Source: Pseudomonas abyssi (lineage in GTDB: Bacteria; Pseudomonadota; Gammaproteobacteria; Pseudomonadales; Pseudomonadaceae). From it: 64,000 bases of DNA. This document shows, piece after piece, positions 37,476-46,148 of this stretch (positions are counted from its first letter, which is position 1; every line of letters starts with the position of its first letter). Made by a program: the position numbers and the translations under genes. The stretch covers positions 1 to 64,000 of the forward strand of contig NZ_NTMR01000014.1 in the NCBI RefSeq assembly GCF_002307495.1. The letters are read 5' to 3'. The notes below the pieces were generated by a model that saw nothing but the letters and a program-made list of their open reading frames with translations, was not told where the DNA came from and made no database searches.

Positions 37476-38041
37476 TCGCGGGTGTACTTGTCGGCGGCTT
37501 CGCGGGCACGCTTTTCTGCCAGCGCCTTGCGAATGGATTCGGCACGTTCTTCGGCGGCTCTGGACGCCGCGATGACCCGAACCCGTTCGCTGGAGCTGAC
37601 CATCAGCAAGCGATCCTGCGCTTGCTGGTCGGTTTCGTTCTGCGGCTTGAGGCGCAGGCCGCTGAGCGTCAGGCGGATCAGCTCCTCGCGCTGGTCTTCA
37701 TCGTTCAGATTCGGGTGAGCGCTGTCCATCAGCGCGTTGCTGGATGCGAGCAGAGCGACGACTTCATCGGAATACAGCGTCAGGCCGCAGAAAGGGTCAT
37801 CCGCCAGCAGCCAGATCATCAGCAGTAATGTGTCCGGTCGCTCCCTCTCTTCCGGCTCTTCCCATTGGGGCAGGTCGTAAATCGGCAGCAGGGTTGGCGC
37901 CGTGACAGCCGGTGCCAACCGCGCGATCAGGTCATGCAGCAGTGCGATTAAATCCTGACCGATCGGCACCGGGCCGCCGGGATAGGCCAGCAGGCGCTGA
38001 TGCAGGTGGAGCATGGACGGTCCGGATTGCAGGTGGCTCAT
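37472..38041 (-). CDS. Uncharacterised 189-residue protein of the MoxR-NAD operon
   Basis: I do not recognise this gene. The product is acidic in the middle (WEEPEERERPDTLLL), largely helical, and ends in a highly charged helix rich in Ala, Arg, Glu and Lys (about 150-189) that could form a coiled coil. No signal peptide, transmembrane segment or catalytic motif is visible. It overlaps the VWA-metallopeptidase gene and the adenylating-enzyme gene by 4 bp each, so a role as an adaptor or structural subunit of their complex is a reasonable inference. Confidence 0.75.
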   Translation of the reverse strand: MSHLQSGPSMLHLHQRLLAYPGGPVPIGQDLIALLHDLIARLAPAVTAPTLLPIYDLPQWEEPEERERPDTLLLMIWLLADDPFCGLTLYSDEVVALLASSNALMDSAHPNLNDEDQREELIRLTLSGLRLKPQNETDQQAQDRLLMVSSSERVRVIAASRAAEERAESIRKALAEKRAREAADKYTRE

Positions 38042-39810
38042 GGGCGGGTCGCTCGCTGGGCGGTGGCGTCATCGGCTTGGTAGTACTGCCGCGAAAAGCG
38101 GCGGGCGAAGGTGAGCATCGGCTCCAGCCCGCTGACGCGATGTACCTGCCAGCCCTGATCTCTGCCCACGCGCATCTTCTCATAGGCGCCCTGCAGCCAG
38201 GGGTGCCCGGTCTGGCTGTCCAGCTCCATCGGCAAATCCAGTACCCAATGACCTGCGCCGCCGCAGTGTCGCAGGGTACGTGCGCTGATCTCGGCGCCCG
38301 GTGTGCCTTCCTCGTCATCAGAGAACATTGAACTGACGCCGTCATCGGACAGCACGACCACCTGAGTTGGCGTGCGGCGCGGCTGTGCGTAGGTATCGCG
38401 CAGCAGTTTTAACGGGAAGCTGGTACTGCCGCCAAAGAAGCCGGTCAGTACGCGCAGCGCACTGGTTTCATCGCGAATGAAGCCGTCGGTGGTCAGGCAC
38501 TGGCGCGCACCGCTCCAGAGCGTGACCTGTACCTGCGCTCCGGCTCGCAGCGCCGACATGCACAGCAACACGCCGGCGAGCGCCGGATAGGACAATTGAT
38601 ACTGCGGATTGGGCATGGAGCCGGAGCTGTCCACGTAGAGGTCCAGATCGCAGACCTGCTGGCGAGGTTGCTCGGTGCCGTCGAGGCTGAATACCGCCTT
38701 GTGTGTAGTGATACCGGGAATGGGGTTGCCGCCAGCCAGCAGGGTTGCAAACCAGTCGATCTCGCCCGGGTCATCGCCCGGCTCCCACAGGGTTGTGCCT
38801 TCGCGTTCAGGTTCGCTGGGCGCGGCTGTCGACCGGGCAGGGAATGGCAGCAGGTAGGGGCGCACGGCGTCGCGGTAGTAGTTGACCGTGGCATCGTGGC
38901 GGGAGATGTCGACGCCGGCGGCGCGCAGGACCTCGTAGTACTCCTGCGGCTCAAGCGCCTGGCCAGCTGAGCGCGTGGCGCTAGCTGCACTGCAATCGTC
39001 GTCCGCGTCAGCTGTGCCCGGCGTCTGTTCGCTCAGCTCCGGGTCGAGACTGGGGTGTAGTACGTCGATGGCCGGCAGCGCGGGCACGCCCGTACCCGTG
39101 TGGCCGTTGCCGGCGTCGGCGGTATCGGCCAGCACGCCGAATGCGTTGTTGGCTGCTTGTTCGTCATCTTGCAGATAACGCAGCAGCAGGGTGGCGAAGC
39201 GGCTGGCGCCGGTCAGCCAGTCTTTGCCGTAGACCTTGATGATGCGGCTGCCCAGCCAGGCGTCGCCTTCCTCCGAGCTACCGAGCGGGGCAGAGGTCAG
39301 GGTCTCTGGCGGTAGCTGCCAGAGACGCTCATAGATGCGCATGTACAGCTGCCACAGCGCCGTGGCGGTGGTTGGCTTGAGTCGCTGGTAGACCGCATCC
39401 ATCTGGCAGGGAGTATGGCGCTGCAGGTGCTGATTGATCAGCAGGTCGGTATAGAGGTTGGCGATCAAGGGAGCCAGTTGCTCGCTGCCCGGCAGCGCTT
39501 GGCGAATGACCGCCAGCAGTTGCAGATGCTGGGTCATGTTGGCGGGCGCATAGACGTGGTGACCGATTTCGTGGGCGAGCACCTCAAGCGCATAGTCGTC
39601 CAGCCCGCGCTGGCTGATCTCCTGCAGGTTCACCATCACGCGCTGTGAGGTCAGGCGAATGGCGGCAAAGCTGTTGGTCAGCCCGGCCTGGTTGGCGGCC
39701 TGCACGTCAAACAGCCACAGCGGCTCCTGCAGCTGCAGATGATCGCTCCATAGCTGCAGGGCACGTTGCCATTGGGCCTGCCAATGCTCCAACTGTGGAT
39801 CTGCGCTCAT
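38038..39810 (-). CDS. Zincin-like metallopeptidase fused to a VWA domain
   Basis: A 590-residue cytoplasmic protein. The N-terminal part has the zinc-binding signature HEIGHH (80-85) in a helix preceded by DDYALEVLA, typical of zincin peptidases. The C-terminal part (about 385-575) is a VWA domain with intact MIDAS residues in VDSSGSM (Asp394, Ser396, Ser398) and VVVLSDDGVSS near 484-494. An acidic linker (about 255-280) joins them. It overlaps the 310-residue gene upstream and the 189-residue gene downstream by 4 bp each. With the MoxR-like ATPase two genes upstream, it recalls MoxR-VWA pairs and chelatase-like assemblies, with an added protease-like domain. Activity is inferred from the motif only. 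Confidence 0.85.
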   Translation of the reverse strand: MSADPQLEHWQAQWQRALQLWSDHLQLQEPLWLFDVQAANQAGLTNSFAAIRLTSQRVMVNLQEISQRGLDDYALEVLAHEIGHHVYAPANMTQHLQLLAVIRQALPGSEQLAPLIANLYTDLLINQHLQRHTPCQMDAVYQRLKPTTATALWQLYMRIYERLWQLPPETLTSAPLGSSEEGDAWLGSRIIKVYGKDWLTGASRFATLLLRYLQDDEQAANNAFGVLADTADAGNGHTGTGVPALPAIDVLHPSLDPELSEQTPGTADADDDCSAASATRSAGQALEPQEYYEVLRAAGVDISRHDATVNYYRDAVRPYLLPFPARSTAAPSEPEREGTTLWEPGDDPGEIDWFATLLAGGNPIPGITTHKAVFSLDGTEQPRQQVCDLDLYVDSSGSMPNPQYQLSYPALAGVLLCMSALRAGAQVQVTLWSGARQCLTTDGFIRDETSALRVLTGFFGGSTSFPLKLLRDTYAQPRRTPTQVVVLSDDGVSSMFSDDEEGTPGAEISARTLRHCGGAGHWVLDLPMELDSQTGHPWLQGAYEKMRVGRDQGWQVHRVSGLEPMLTFARRFSRQYYQADDATAQRATRP

Positions 39811-40739
39811 GGCTGGCCCCCGACTTTGGGGATGATCAGGATGCGGAAACTGTTGTGGAAGCTGACGACCCAATCGTACGGGCGCTCAAGGCACTGGCGC
39901 GCCAAGTCGAAACTGCGCCAGTTGTCGCTCAGGCCGGGCGGCAATTGCTGCAAGTCCTGGATTGGGACAGGGGCGGCGTGCTCCGGCGTATGGGCAAGTA
40001 ATTTGTGCCCCCAGGCGTCGGCGTGTAGCTGCCAGCAGTCATTACCAGCCTGAATCAGCGTCTGATCTGTTGCGACCAGCAATACCGGCAGCGTCGCAAA
40101 CTCGCCTCCCAACCAGGTTGATGCGCCCAGCTCTAGCGGCGCTGTCTGCCAGCCGGCAGCGACACCTTGCCACCAGGGGTGGGCAAGCTGCTCAGGCTTG
40201 CCCAAGTGCAGGTGTTCGGCCAGCGCGGGCTGACGGCCGAGTGCAGTCACGGCGGCGCTGCGAAACTCCGGGAGGCCTGCCGTCCAGCCAAGTATCAGCA
40301 GATGGTCCGGCGTGGCATCCGGCGCAGGGTTGCAGCGTTGCCAGTGCTCCAGCAGTGTGCCGCGCTGCGCTGCTGATGGCAGGTGAGAAAGGGTATTGAG
40401 CAGTTGCACCAGCAGCCTGGGAGCGTCGGCCGGATACGGCGCGAGCCAGCGGGGCAGGACCGTGGTAAACAGGTCGACCGTCAAGGCGCGTTGCTCTGCG
40501 GCCAGCCAGCCGCGGCGCACCAGCGTCAGGCCTGCCTGGTAGGCTGTCTCGGCCAGCGCGGCCTTGTTGGCTGTCGGCCAAGGTTCCAGAGCCAGCAGCA
40601 GCGGGTCGAGCGCATCCAGCACAAAGCCGCTGAAACTGCGGGCAAACTCGGCCTGATCGCCCTGACGCGCCAGGCGATAGGCATGATTGAGCGTATCTGC
40701 CTGCTGAACCAGATACTGTGCGAGCCAATCGGAGCGCAT
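39807..40739 (-). CDS. Uncharacterised 310-residue protein of the MoxR-NAD operon
   Basis: I do not recognise this gene. The first 190 residues look like an array of amphipathic helices (possible HEAT/TPR-like solenoid, with repeated LA..L and LL..L patterns), and the rest is more mixed, with Trp-rich segments (HPWWQGVAAGWQT, STWLGGEF). It has no signal peptide, transmembrane helix or known catalytic motif. It starts one base after the stop of the MoxR-like gene and overlaps the metallopeptidase-VWA gene by 4 bp. A scaffold or adaptor between ATPase and VWA protein is plausible but unproven. Confidence 0.75.
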   Translation of the reverse strand: MRSDWLAQYLVQQADTLNHAYRLARQGDQAEFARSFSGFVLDALDPLLLALEPWPTANKAALAETAYQAGLTLVRRGWLAAEQRALTVDLFTTVLPRWLAPYPADAPRLLVQLLNTLSHLPSAAQRGTLLEHWQRCNPAPDATPDHLLILGWTAGLPEFRSAAVTALGRQPALAEHLHLGKPEQLAHPWWQGVAAGWQTAPLELGASTWLGGEFATLPVLLVATDQTLIQAGNDCWQLHADAWGHKLLAHTPEHAAPVPIQDLQQLPPGLSDNWRSFDLARQCLERPYDWVVSFHNSFRILIIPKVGGQP

Positions 40740-40740
40740 G

Positions 40741-42330
40741 TCAGCTCTGACTGGTCAGCCAGCGCTGGTAGTTGCTGTAACGCTGGTGCAGGTATTTCAG
40801 CGTCATGGCGTCGTCGTGCACTGCGCCGGACAGTTTGTTGCCGGTGGCCAGTTGTTGCAGTGTGCGCTCGATGTGCTGCAGGCGTTTGCGGCACTCCTTG
40901 AGTGACAGCCCCTCAAGCCCTTCATCCAGCTCGGCCTTGAGCGCGGCTACCTCGTCGTTGCGGTGGCGGCCCTGACGCTCGAACTCGCGACAGCTGAGCT
41001 GGAACAGATGACGCAACCAGCCGATCTTGTCGCTCAGGAAGGCGGCATTCTCCGGTTGCTGGAAGAACGGCGCGTCTTCATCGGCAAACAGGTGAGAATG
41101 CAGCACGAACGGTAGCATCTGGGTCAGGTCATTCAGCTCGACCTCGCTATTGCCGCGGAAATACGCCATGGCCTTGGCGTAGACAATCAACGACATCAGG
41201 CTGCGCACCGACAGCCCGTTGCGGGTCTGGCAGCCCAGATCGGCGAGACGGTCGCGGCCATTTTCGAGCATCGCCAACTGGTGGCGGGCAACGCCGGCCA
41301 GACGAGAGGTGTCTTTGCTCTTGTACTCGAACTGCTGCCCCGAGTACTCGCTGAACTCGAACTGGCTGGCGAAGAATTCAAGGCGCTGGCGCAGGGCTGG
41401 CGGCAGGTTGACCGCGCGGATGTCGGCTTCCATCTGCGCCATGTCCGCTTCGCTGAACTGCAGCACCTGCGGCAGGCAGTCCGCCGGATCAACGCCTTCT
41501 TCGATACGGATCAGCAGCTCGTCGAGAAAGCGCGGGTTGAACGGCAGCGCTTGCACCACGACGTCGATACGGTCTTTGAGGGCCTCAATCACCGGATACG
41601 TGCCGCCGCCCTGATCATCGTTGGCGGTCAGGTACCAGGCCGCGGGCGGGCACTCGTGGATCTGGTTGAACATCTCGGCGTAGTTGTCACCCATCACGGT
41701 CAACAGCGCGCTCTGGGTGCGGGTGGGGATGCGGTTGTACTCGTCGACAATCTTCACCCGCATGTCCAGCCAGCTGCGCCAACTGATGCGGATATCCGAT
41801 TGCTCCTCGGCTTTCATGATGTCCATGGGCATGGGGTTACCCAGCAGATCCGCCACGGTCATCTGCGGGTGGCCGTGCTGCATCGCCCGGCGCACTTGCT
41901 TGGGGGTGTATCCGGCCAGCAGGCCCATGAGCAACGCCGACGCGGTTTTGCCGCGGCCTGGGCCGCCGATAAACAGGCATTTGCGCCGCGCGGCAAAGGT
42001 CAGGATCGGCAGCAGGATAAAGCTGGAATAGCTCTGGTCGGTCGGCAGGTAGAGTGGCGTCTGGCTGTCACCAAACTGGATCGGCTGCGGCGGCGAGAGG
42101 TTGTACTCCACATCGTAGTGGGGGCTGATGACCGCGTGATTGACGATCCAGAAGTAGGCTTGCCGCAGTTTTTCAGCCAACGCAGCGGATGCCGGCTGCA
42201 CGGCCTGATCCGGGTCACCAAAGGGGCCGTTGACCAGTGCTGCCACATCAAAGCTGGCGCTGGATGTCGATTGCGCGGCGGGGCGGGTGGGCGATGCCGA
42301 GATGCGGGAGAACGGGTTGAATCCTTTCAT
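40741..42330 (-). CDS. MoxR-like AAA+ ATPase, large variant
   Basis: A 529-residue AAA+ protein. The ATPase core has Walker A GGPGRGKT (122-129) and Walker B VKIVDEYNRIPTRTQSALL (Asp196/Glu197), followed by WYLTANDDQGGGTYPVIEALKDR, the sensor-1 region of MoxR-like ATPases. It is about 200 residues longer than the MoxR at 10903-11862, with a 115-residue N-terminal extension and a helical C-terminal region rich in charged residues. It is the first gene of the seven-gene operon, 97 bases after greB. It probably remodels the VWA-metallopeptidase partner encoded downstream. The two MoxR proteins in this window are clearly different subfamilies. Confidence 0.88.
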   Translation of the reverse strand: MKGFNPFSRISASPTRPAAQSTSSASFDVAALVNGPFGDPDQAVQPASAALAEKLRQAYFWIVNHAVISPHYDVEYNLSPPQPIQFGDSQTPLYLPTDQSYSSFILLPILTFAARRKCLFIGGPGRGKTASALLMGLLAGYTPKQVRRAMQHGHPQMTVADLLGNPMPMDIMKAEEQSDIRISWRSWLDMRVKIVDEYNRIPTRTQSALLTVMGDNYAEMFNQIHECPPAAWYLTANDDQGGGTYPVIEALKDRIDVVVQALPFNPRFLDELLIRIEEGVDPADCLPQVLQFSEADMAQMEADIRAVNLPPALRQRLEFFASQFEFSEYSGQQFEYKSKDTSRLAGVARHQLAMLENGRDRLADLGCQTRNGLSVRSLMSLIVYAKAMAYFRGNSEVELNDLTQMLPFVLHSHLFADEDAPFFQQPENAAFLSDKIGWLRHLFQLSCREFERQGRHRNDEVAALKAELDEGLEGLSLKECRKRLQHIERTLQQLATGNKLSGAVHDDAMTLKYLHQRYSNYQRWLTSQS

Positions 42331-42427
42331 GAAGAGCCGGCCCTGACTGCGAAACAGGACGGCAGTATGCCAGAGATGGCCCGCGCCGGGTTGTGCACCG
42401 CGTCACCGGCGCGCTATCCGCTGGCCC

Positions 42428-42922
42428 TCAGTACCGGATGTCGGTGACCCAATAAAGACGCTCACCGCCAGGTGCCATAACGCAGATTTCGTCGTCCAGC
42501 TGCTTGCCGAGCAGGGCGCGAGCCATGGGACTGTCGATGCTGATGTGTTGCTGTTTGGGGTCGATCTCGTCAGGGCCGACAATGCGTAACTTCAGTAGCT
42601 TGCCGTCTTCGTCTTCCAGCTCGACATGGGCGCTGAAATAGATGCGGCTGGGATCGCTTGGCGGCTGATCCACGATTTTCAGTGCCTCAAGGCGCTTGCG
42701 CAGAAACCGCACACGGCCGTCGATTTCGCGCAGCATCTTCTTGCCATAGATGTACTCGGCATTCTCCGAACGATCGCCCAGGGCGGCCGCTTCGCTGACG
42801 GCCTGGGTAACCGCCGGGCGCTTGCGTAGCCAGAGTTCATCCAGCTCGGCGCGCAGGCGCTCGGCGCCAGTAGCGGTGATCAACGGGGTGCCGGCGCGGC
42901 GCGGTGGGCGGTAACGGCTCAT
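42428..42922 (-). CDS. greB: Transcription elongation factor GreB
   Basis: A 164-residue factor with the N-terminal coiled coil carrying the acidic tip (LGDRSENAEYIYGKKMLREID) and a C-terminal FKBP-like domain (ISIDSPMARALLGKQLDDEI). The YIYGKK block and length separate it from GreA. It stimulates RNA cleavage by backtracked RNA polymerase. It follows the ABC permease gene by four bases and is probably co-transcribed with it. A 97-base gap then separates it from the MoxR operon; that gap holds an 8-bp inverted repeat (42382-42389 with 42406-42413) but no T-run. Confidence 0.95.
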   Translation of the reverse strand: MSRYRPPRRAGTPLITATGAERLRAELDELWLRKRPAVTQAVSEAAALGDRSENAEYIYGKKMLREIDGRVRFLRKRLEALKIVDQPPSDPSRIYFSAHVELEDEDGKLLKLRIVGPDEIDPKQQHISIDSPMARALLGKQLDDEICVMAPGGERLYWVTDIRY

Positions 42923-42926
42923 TGCA

Positions 42927-45455
42927 TCAAGCTCCCCGGCTGATCAGGCGCATGGGGCTCTGGCGCACCACTGCACGGGTGCCCCAAACGCCAGCGCAGC
43001 CAATCAACAGGGCAGCGGTCAGCGGCGTGAGCAGCCAGAACAGCAGATGCGGCGCCCAATCCAGCTCAAGTGCAAAACGGTAGAGCGCCCAGGTAGCCAG
43101 CTCGGCGGCTACCACCGCCATCACGCCGGCGAGCAGCCCCAGCAGGAGAAACTCCAGCCAGGTGGCGCGGCGCAGCAGCGTCCGCTCAGCACCCAGAGTA
43201 CGCAGCAGTGCGCCCTGGTACAGACGCTGATCCAGGGTTGCCTGCAGGGCGGCAAACAGCACCGCCAGTCCCGCGAGCAGGACAAAGACCAGCACATACT
43301 CCACCGCCAGGGTGACCTGCTTGAGGATGCCGCGAATCTGCTCCAGTACCGGTTCCACCTCAAGTAGCGTCATCGCCGGAAACTGGCGGGTCAGACCGCG
43401 CAGCGAGGCACGCTCGCTGGCAGGCAAATGGAAACTGGTGAGCAGGGTGGCGGGCAGCCCATCCAACACGCCGGGGGCGAAGACCATGTAGAAGTTGGGC
43501 GTAAAGTTGTCCCACTCGACCTGGCGAACGCTGGTGACGATGGCGCTCAGAGACTGGCCTTCAATGACAAAGCCCAGTTCGTCGCCGAGGCCAACGCCCA
43601 GACTCTCCGCCAGCTCGGATTCGATCGAGACGGCGTTATCAGGCGTGCTGTCGCTCCACCACTGGCCGGCGGTCAACTGGTTGTCGGGCGGCAGTGTGGC
43701 AGACCAGGTCAGGCTGAGGTCACGATTGATGGCACGGGTGCCGCGGTCCTGTTCGCCGCGCTGGCCGTCAGGCTCTGCCTCCTTGCTTACCTCCTGGCGC
43801 ACCGGCTCACCGTTGATGCTGACCAAGCGCCCCGGCGTTACTGGGTAGAGGGGGGCGCTGCGCGCACCTATCTGTTCCAGCTGCTCGGCAAAGGCCTGCT
43901 GCTCACTGGGCAGGATATTCAGTGCAAAGTGGTTGGGTGCATCGGCCGGCAGCTGGTCCTGCCAGTCGCTGAGCAGCTCAGTGCGCAGAATCAGCACCAC
44001 CAGCATACTCATGAAGATCAGCCCAAAGGCGAGAATCTGTGTCGCTGCTGCGGCCGGGCGTTTGAGCAGCTCGCCACTGCCCAGACGCCAGGCCAGGCTG
44101 AGGTTGTGCAGTTTGCCGGCAACACTGCGCAGCAGCAGCCAGGCCAGCAGGCCCAGTAGCAGCGCCGCCGCCGCGCCGCCAAAGATCATCGCCAGGGTGA
44201 TCTGCAGGTCACCGGTGAACTGCCACATCAGCAGGCTCAGCACAGCCAGCGCCAGACCATAGATCAGCCAACTGCTGCTCGGCATGGGGGCTAGATCCCG
44301 GCGCAGCACGCGCAGCGGGGCGACCTGGCCGAGGCGCAGCAGTGGCGGCAGGGCAAAGCCGAGCAGGGCGCACAGGCCGGTCGCGCCGCCGACCAGCAGG
44401 GGCGTCAGTCCGGGCTCGGGCAGGCTGCTGGGTAATAGCTCGCGCAGCAACTGCAGCAGCCCCCATTGGGCCAGCCAGCCAAAGGCCAACCCCAGCAGGG
44501 TGGCCAGCGCGCCCAGGTACAGCAGCTGCAACAGGAACAGCCGCATCACCTGCCGGCGTGAGAGCCCGAGGCAACGCAGCATGGCGCTGGTATCGAAATG
44601 GCGCAGGGCAAAGCGGCCAGCAGACAGGGCCACGGCAACGCCGGCCAGCACCACCGCCGCGATACTGGCCAGGCCAAGGAACTGATCCGCCCGGCCCAGC
44701 GCACGGCCTACCTGACGATTGCCGTCCTTGACCGAGGTGACCCGTTGGTTGGGTTCCAGGCGCGTCTCCAGCCACTGCTGATAGGTGCTCAAGTGCTGGT
44801 CTTCCCCAGACAGCAGCAGGCGATAGCGGACGCGGCTGCCGGGCTGCACGATGCCAGTGGCTTCCAGATCCTGCAGGTTCATCAGTACGCGCGGCGTCAG
44901 GCTGTAAAAGTCGCCGGCACGGTCCGGCTCATGAGTCAGCAGCGCGCTGATGGTCAGGCTGGCGTAGCCCACCTCCAGTGCATCGCCCACCTCCAGCTCC
45001 AGCTGGGTCAGCAGGCGCGGCTCGATCCACAGCTCGCCGGCGGCCGGGCCGGTACTGACGGTTTTTTCTGCGGCAAAGGGCTGTTCGGCAATGCGCATCT
45101 GGCCGCGTAACGGATAGGCTGCATCCACCGCCTTGACGCTGGACAGCTGCATGGTTGCATCGCTGGCCATGACACTGTTGAAGCCAACTTGTCGGCTGAT
45201 CTGCAAGCCCTGGTTCTGTGCGTGCTCAGCGTACAGATCGGGTAACGGACTGCCGGAGGAGACTACCAGGTCCGCGCCGAGAAACTCGGCGGCCTGGACG
45301 GTCATGCTGCGTTCCAGGCGCTCGGTGAAAAAGCTGATGGCGGTGCTGATGGTGACTGCAATCAATAATGCGCCGAGCAGTACGCGCAGCTCCCCCGCGC
45401 GCCACTCCCGACGCAACAGGCGCCAGGCGAGGCTGGCCAGCGGCGCACTGTTCAT
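42927..45455 (-). CDS. ABC transporter permease, YbbP/FtsX-like
   Basis: An 842-residue inner-membrane protein with an N-terminal helix, a periplasmic MacB-PCD-like domain, then groups of helices around 265-480 and 715-825, the double-FtsX layout of YbbP-type permeases. It overlaps the ATPase gene by 4 bp. With that ATPase and the divergent esterase TesA it reproduces the ybbA-ybbP-tesA arrangement of E. coli and P. aeruginosa. It is thought to move a lipid or peptide substrate rather than import a solute. Family assignment is firm; substrate is unknown. Confidence 0.92.
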   Translation of the reverse strand: MNSAPLASLAWRLLRREWRAGELRVLLGALLIAVTISTAISFFTERLERSMTVQAAEFLGADLVVSSGSPLPDLYAEHAQNQGLQISRQVGFNSVMASDATMQLSSVKAVDAAYPLRGQMRIAEQPFAAEKTVSTGPAAGELWIEPRLLTQLELEVGDALEVGYASLTISALLTHEPDRAGDFYSLTPRVLMNLQDLEATGIVQPGSRVRYRLLLSGEDQHLSTYQQWLETRLEPNQRVTSVKDGNRQVGRALGRADQFLGLASIAAVVLAGVAVALSAGRFALRHFDTSAMLRCLGLSRRQVMRLFLLQLLYLGALATLLGLAFGWLAQWGLLQLLRELLPSSLPEPGLTPLLVGGATGLCALLGFALPPLLRLGQVAPLRVLRRDLAPMPSSSWLIYGLALAVLSLLMWQFTGDLQITLAMIFGGAAAALLLGLLAWLLLRSVAGKLHNLSLAWRLGSGELLKRPAAAATQILAFGLIFMSMLVVLILRTELLSDWQDQLPADAPNHFALNILPSEQQAFAEQLEQIGARSAPLYPVTPGRLVSINGEPVRQEVSKEAEPDGQRGEQDRGTRAINRDLSLTWSATLPPDNQLTAGQWWSDSTPDNAVSIESELAESLGVGLGDELGFVIEGQSLSAIVTSVRQVEWDNFTPNFYMVFAPGVLDGLPATLLTSFHLPASERASLRGLTRQFPAMTLLEVEPVLEQIRGILKQVTLAVEYVLVFVLLAGLAVLFAALQATLDQRLYQGALLRTLGAERTLLRRATWLEFLLLGLLAGVMAVVAAELATWALYRFALELDWAPHLLFWLLTPLTAALLIGCAGVWGTRAVVRQSPMRLISRGA

Positions 45456-46135
45456 ACCGCCTGCTCCGCCTGCAGTTGACCTGCCTGCATGTGCAAGGCG
45501 CGCTCGCAGCGGGCGGCCAGGCGTTCGTCGTGGGTGACCAGAATCAGGGTGGTGCCGTGTTCCCTGTTCAGGTCAAACAGCAGATCGGTGATCTTCTGGC
45601 CGGTGGCGGCGTCCAGGTTACCGGTCGGCTCGTCGGCAAACAGAATGGCGGGCTCGCTGGCAAAGGCGCGGGCGATGGCAACCCGTTGCTGCTCGCCGCC
45701 AGACAGTTGCTGCGGATAGTGGCTGAGACGCGCCTTGAGACCGACCCGTTCCAGCAGCTCGGTGGCATGCTGACGGGCATCACGGCGGCCGGCCAGCTCG
45801 AGCGGCAGCATCACGTTCTCGACCGCATTCAGGCTGTCCAGCAGCTGGAAGGACTGGAACACAAAACCGACCTCCAGGCCGCGCAGAGCGGCGCGCTGGT
45901 CTTCGTCCAGCGCAGTCAGTGACTGACCGGCCAGCAGCACCTCGCCACTGCTGGGCAGATCCAGGCCGGCGAGCAGACTGAGCAGGGTGGATTTGCCGGA
46001 GCCCGAGGCGCCGACAATGGCCACACTGCTGCCGCGCTGAATGCTCAGGTTTACGTCCGAGAGGATCTGCAGTGGCGCTTCCGAGGTGGTGACGACTTTG
46101 TTAAGGTGGCGGGCAATTACGACAGCGTCTGACAT
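45452..46135 (-). CDS. ABC transporter ATP-binding protein, YbbA/LolD-like
   Basis: A 227-residue ATPase with Walker A GASGSGKST, Q-loop FVFQSFQLLDSLNAVENV, signature LSGGEQQRVAIARAFA, and Walker B ILFADEPTGNLD followed by the H-loop THDERLA. This is the MacB/LolD/YbbA branch. The ATG at 46135 lies only 13 bases from the divergent tesA start, so the promoters of the two genes must lie in each other's coding region or further inside. It overlaps the permease gene by 4 bp. A much longer upstream in-frame extension was rejected because it would cover tesA. Confidence 0.93.
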   Translation of the reverse strand: MSDAVVIARHLNKVVTTSEAPLQILSDVNLSIQRGSSVAIVGASGSGKSTLLSLLAGLDLPSSGEVLLAGQSLTALDEDQRAALRGLEVGFVFQSFQLLDSLNAVENVMLPLELAGRRDARQHATELLERVGLKARLSHYPQQLSGGEQQRVAIARAFASEPAILFADEPTGNLDAATGQKITDLLFDLNREHGTTLILVTHDERLAARCERALHMQAGQLQAEQAV

Positions 46136-46148
46136 GGTAACGGGCCTG

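Noticed and set aside
42382..42413. 8-bp inverted repeat between greB and the MoxR-NAD operon as a terminator
   Set aside because: The loop is 16 bases and there is no T-run on the minus strand, so it does not meet the standard for a terminator.
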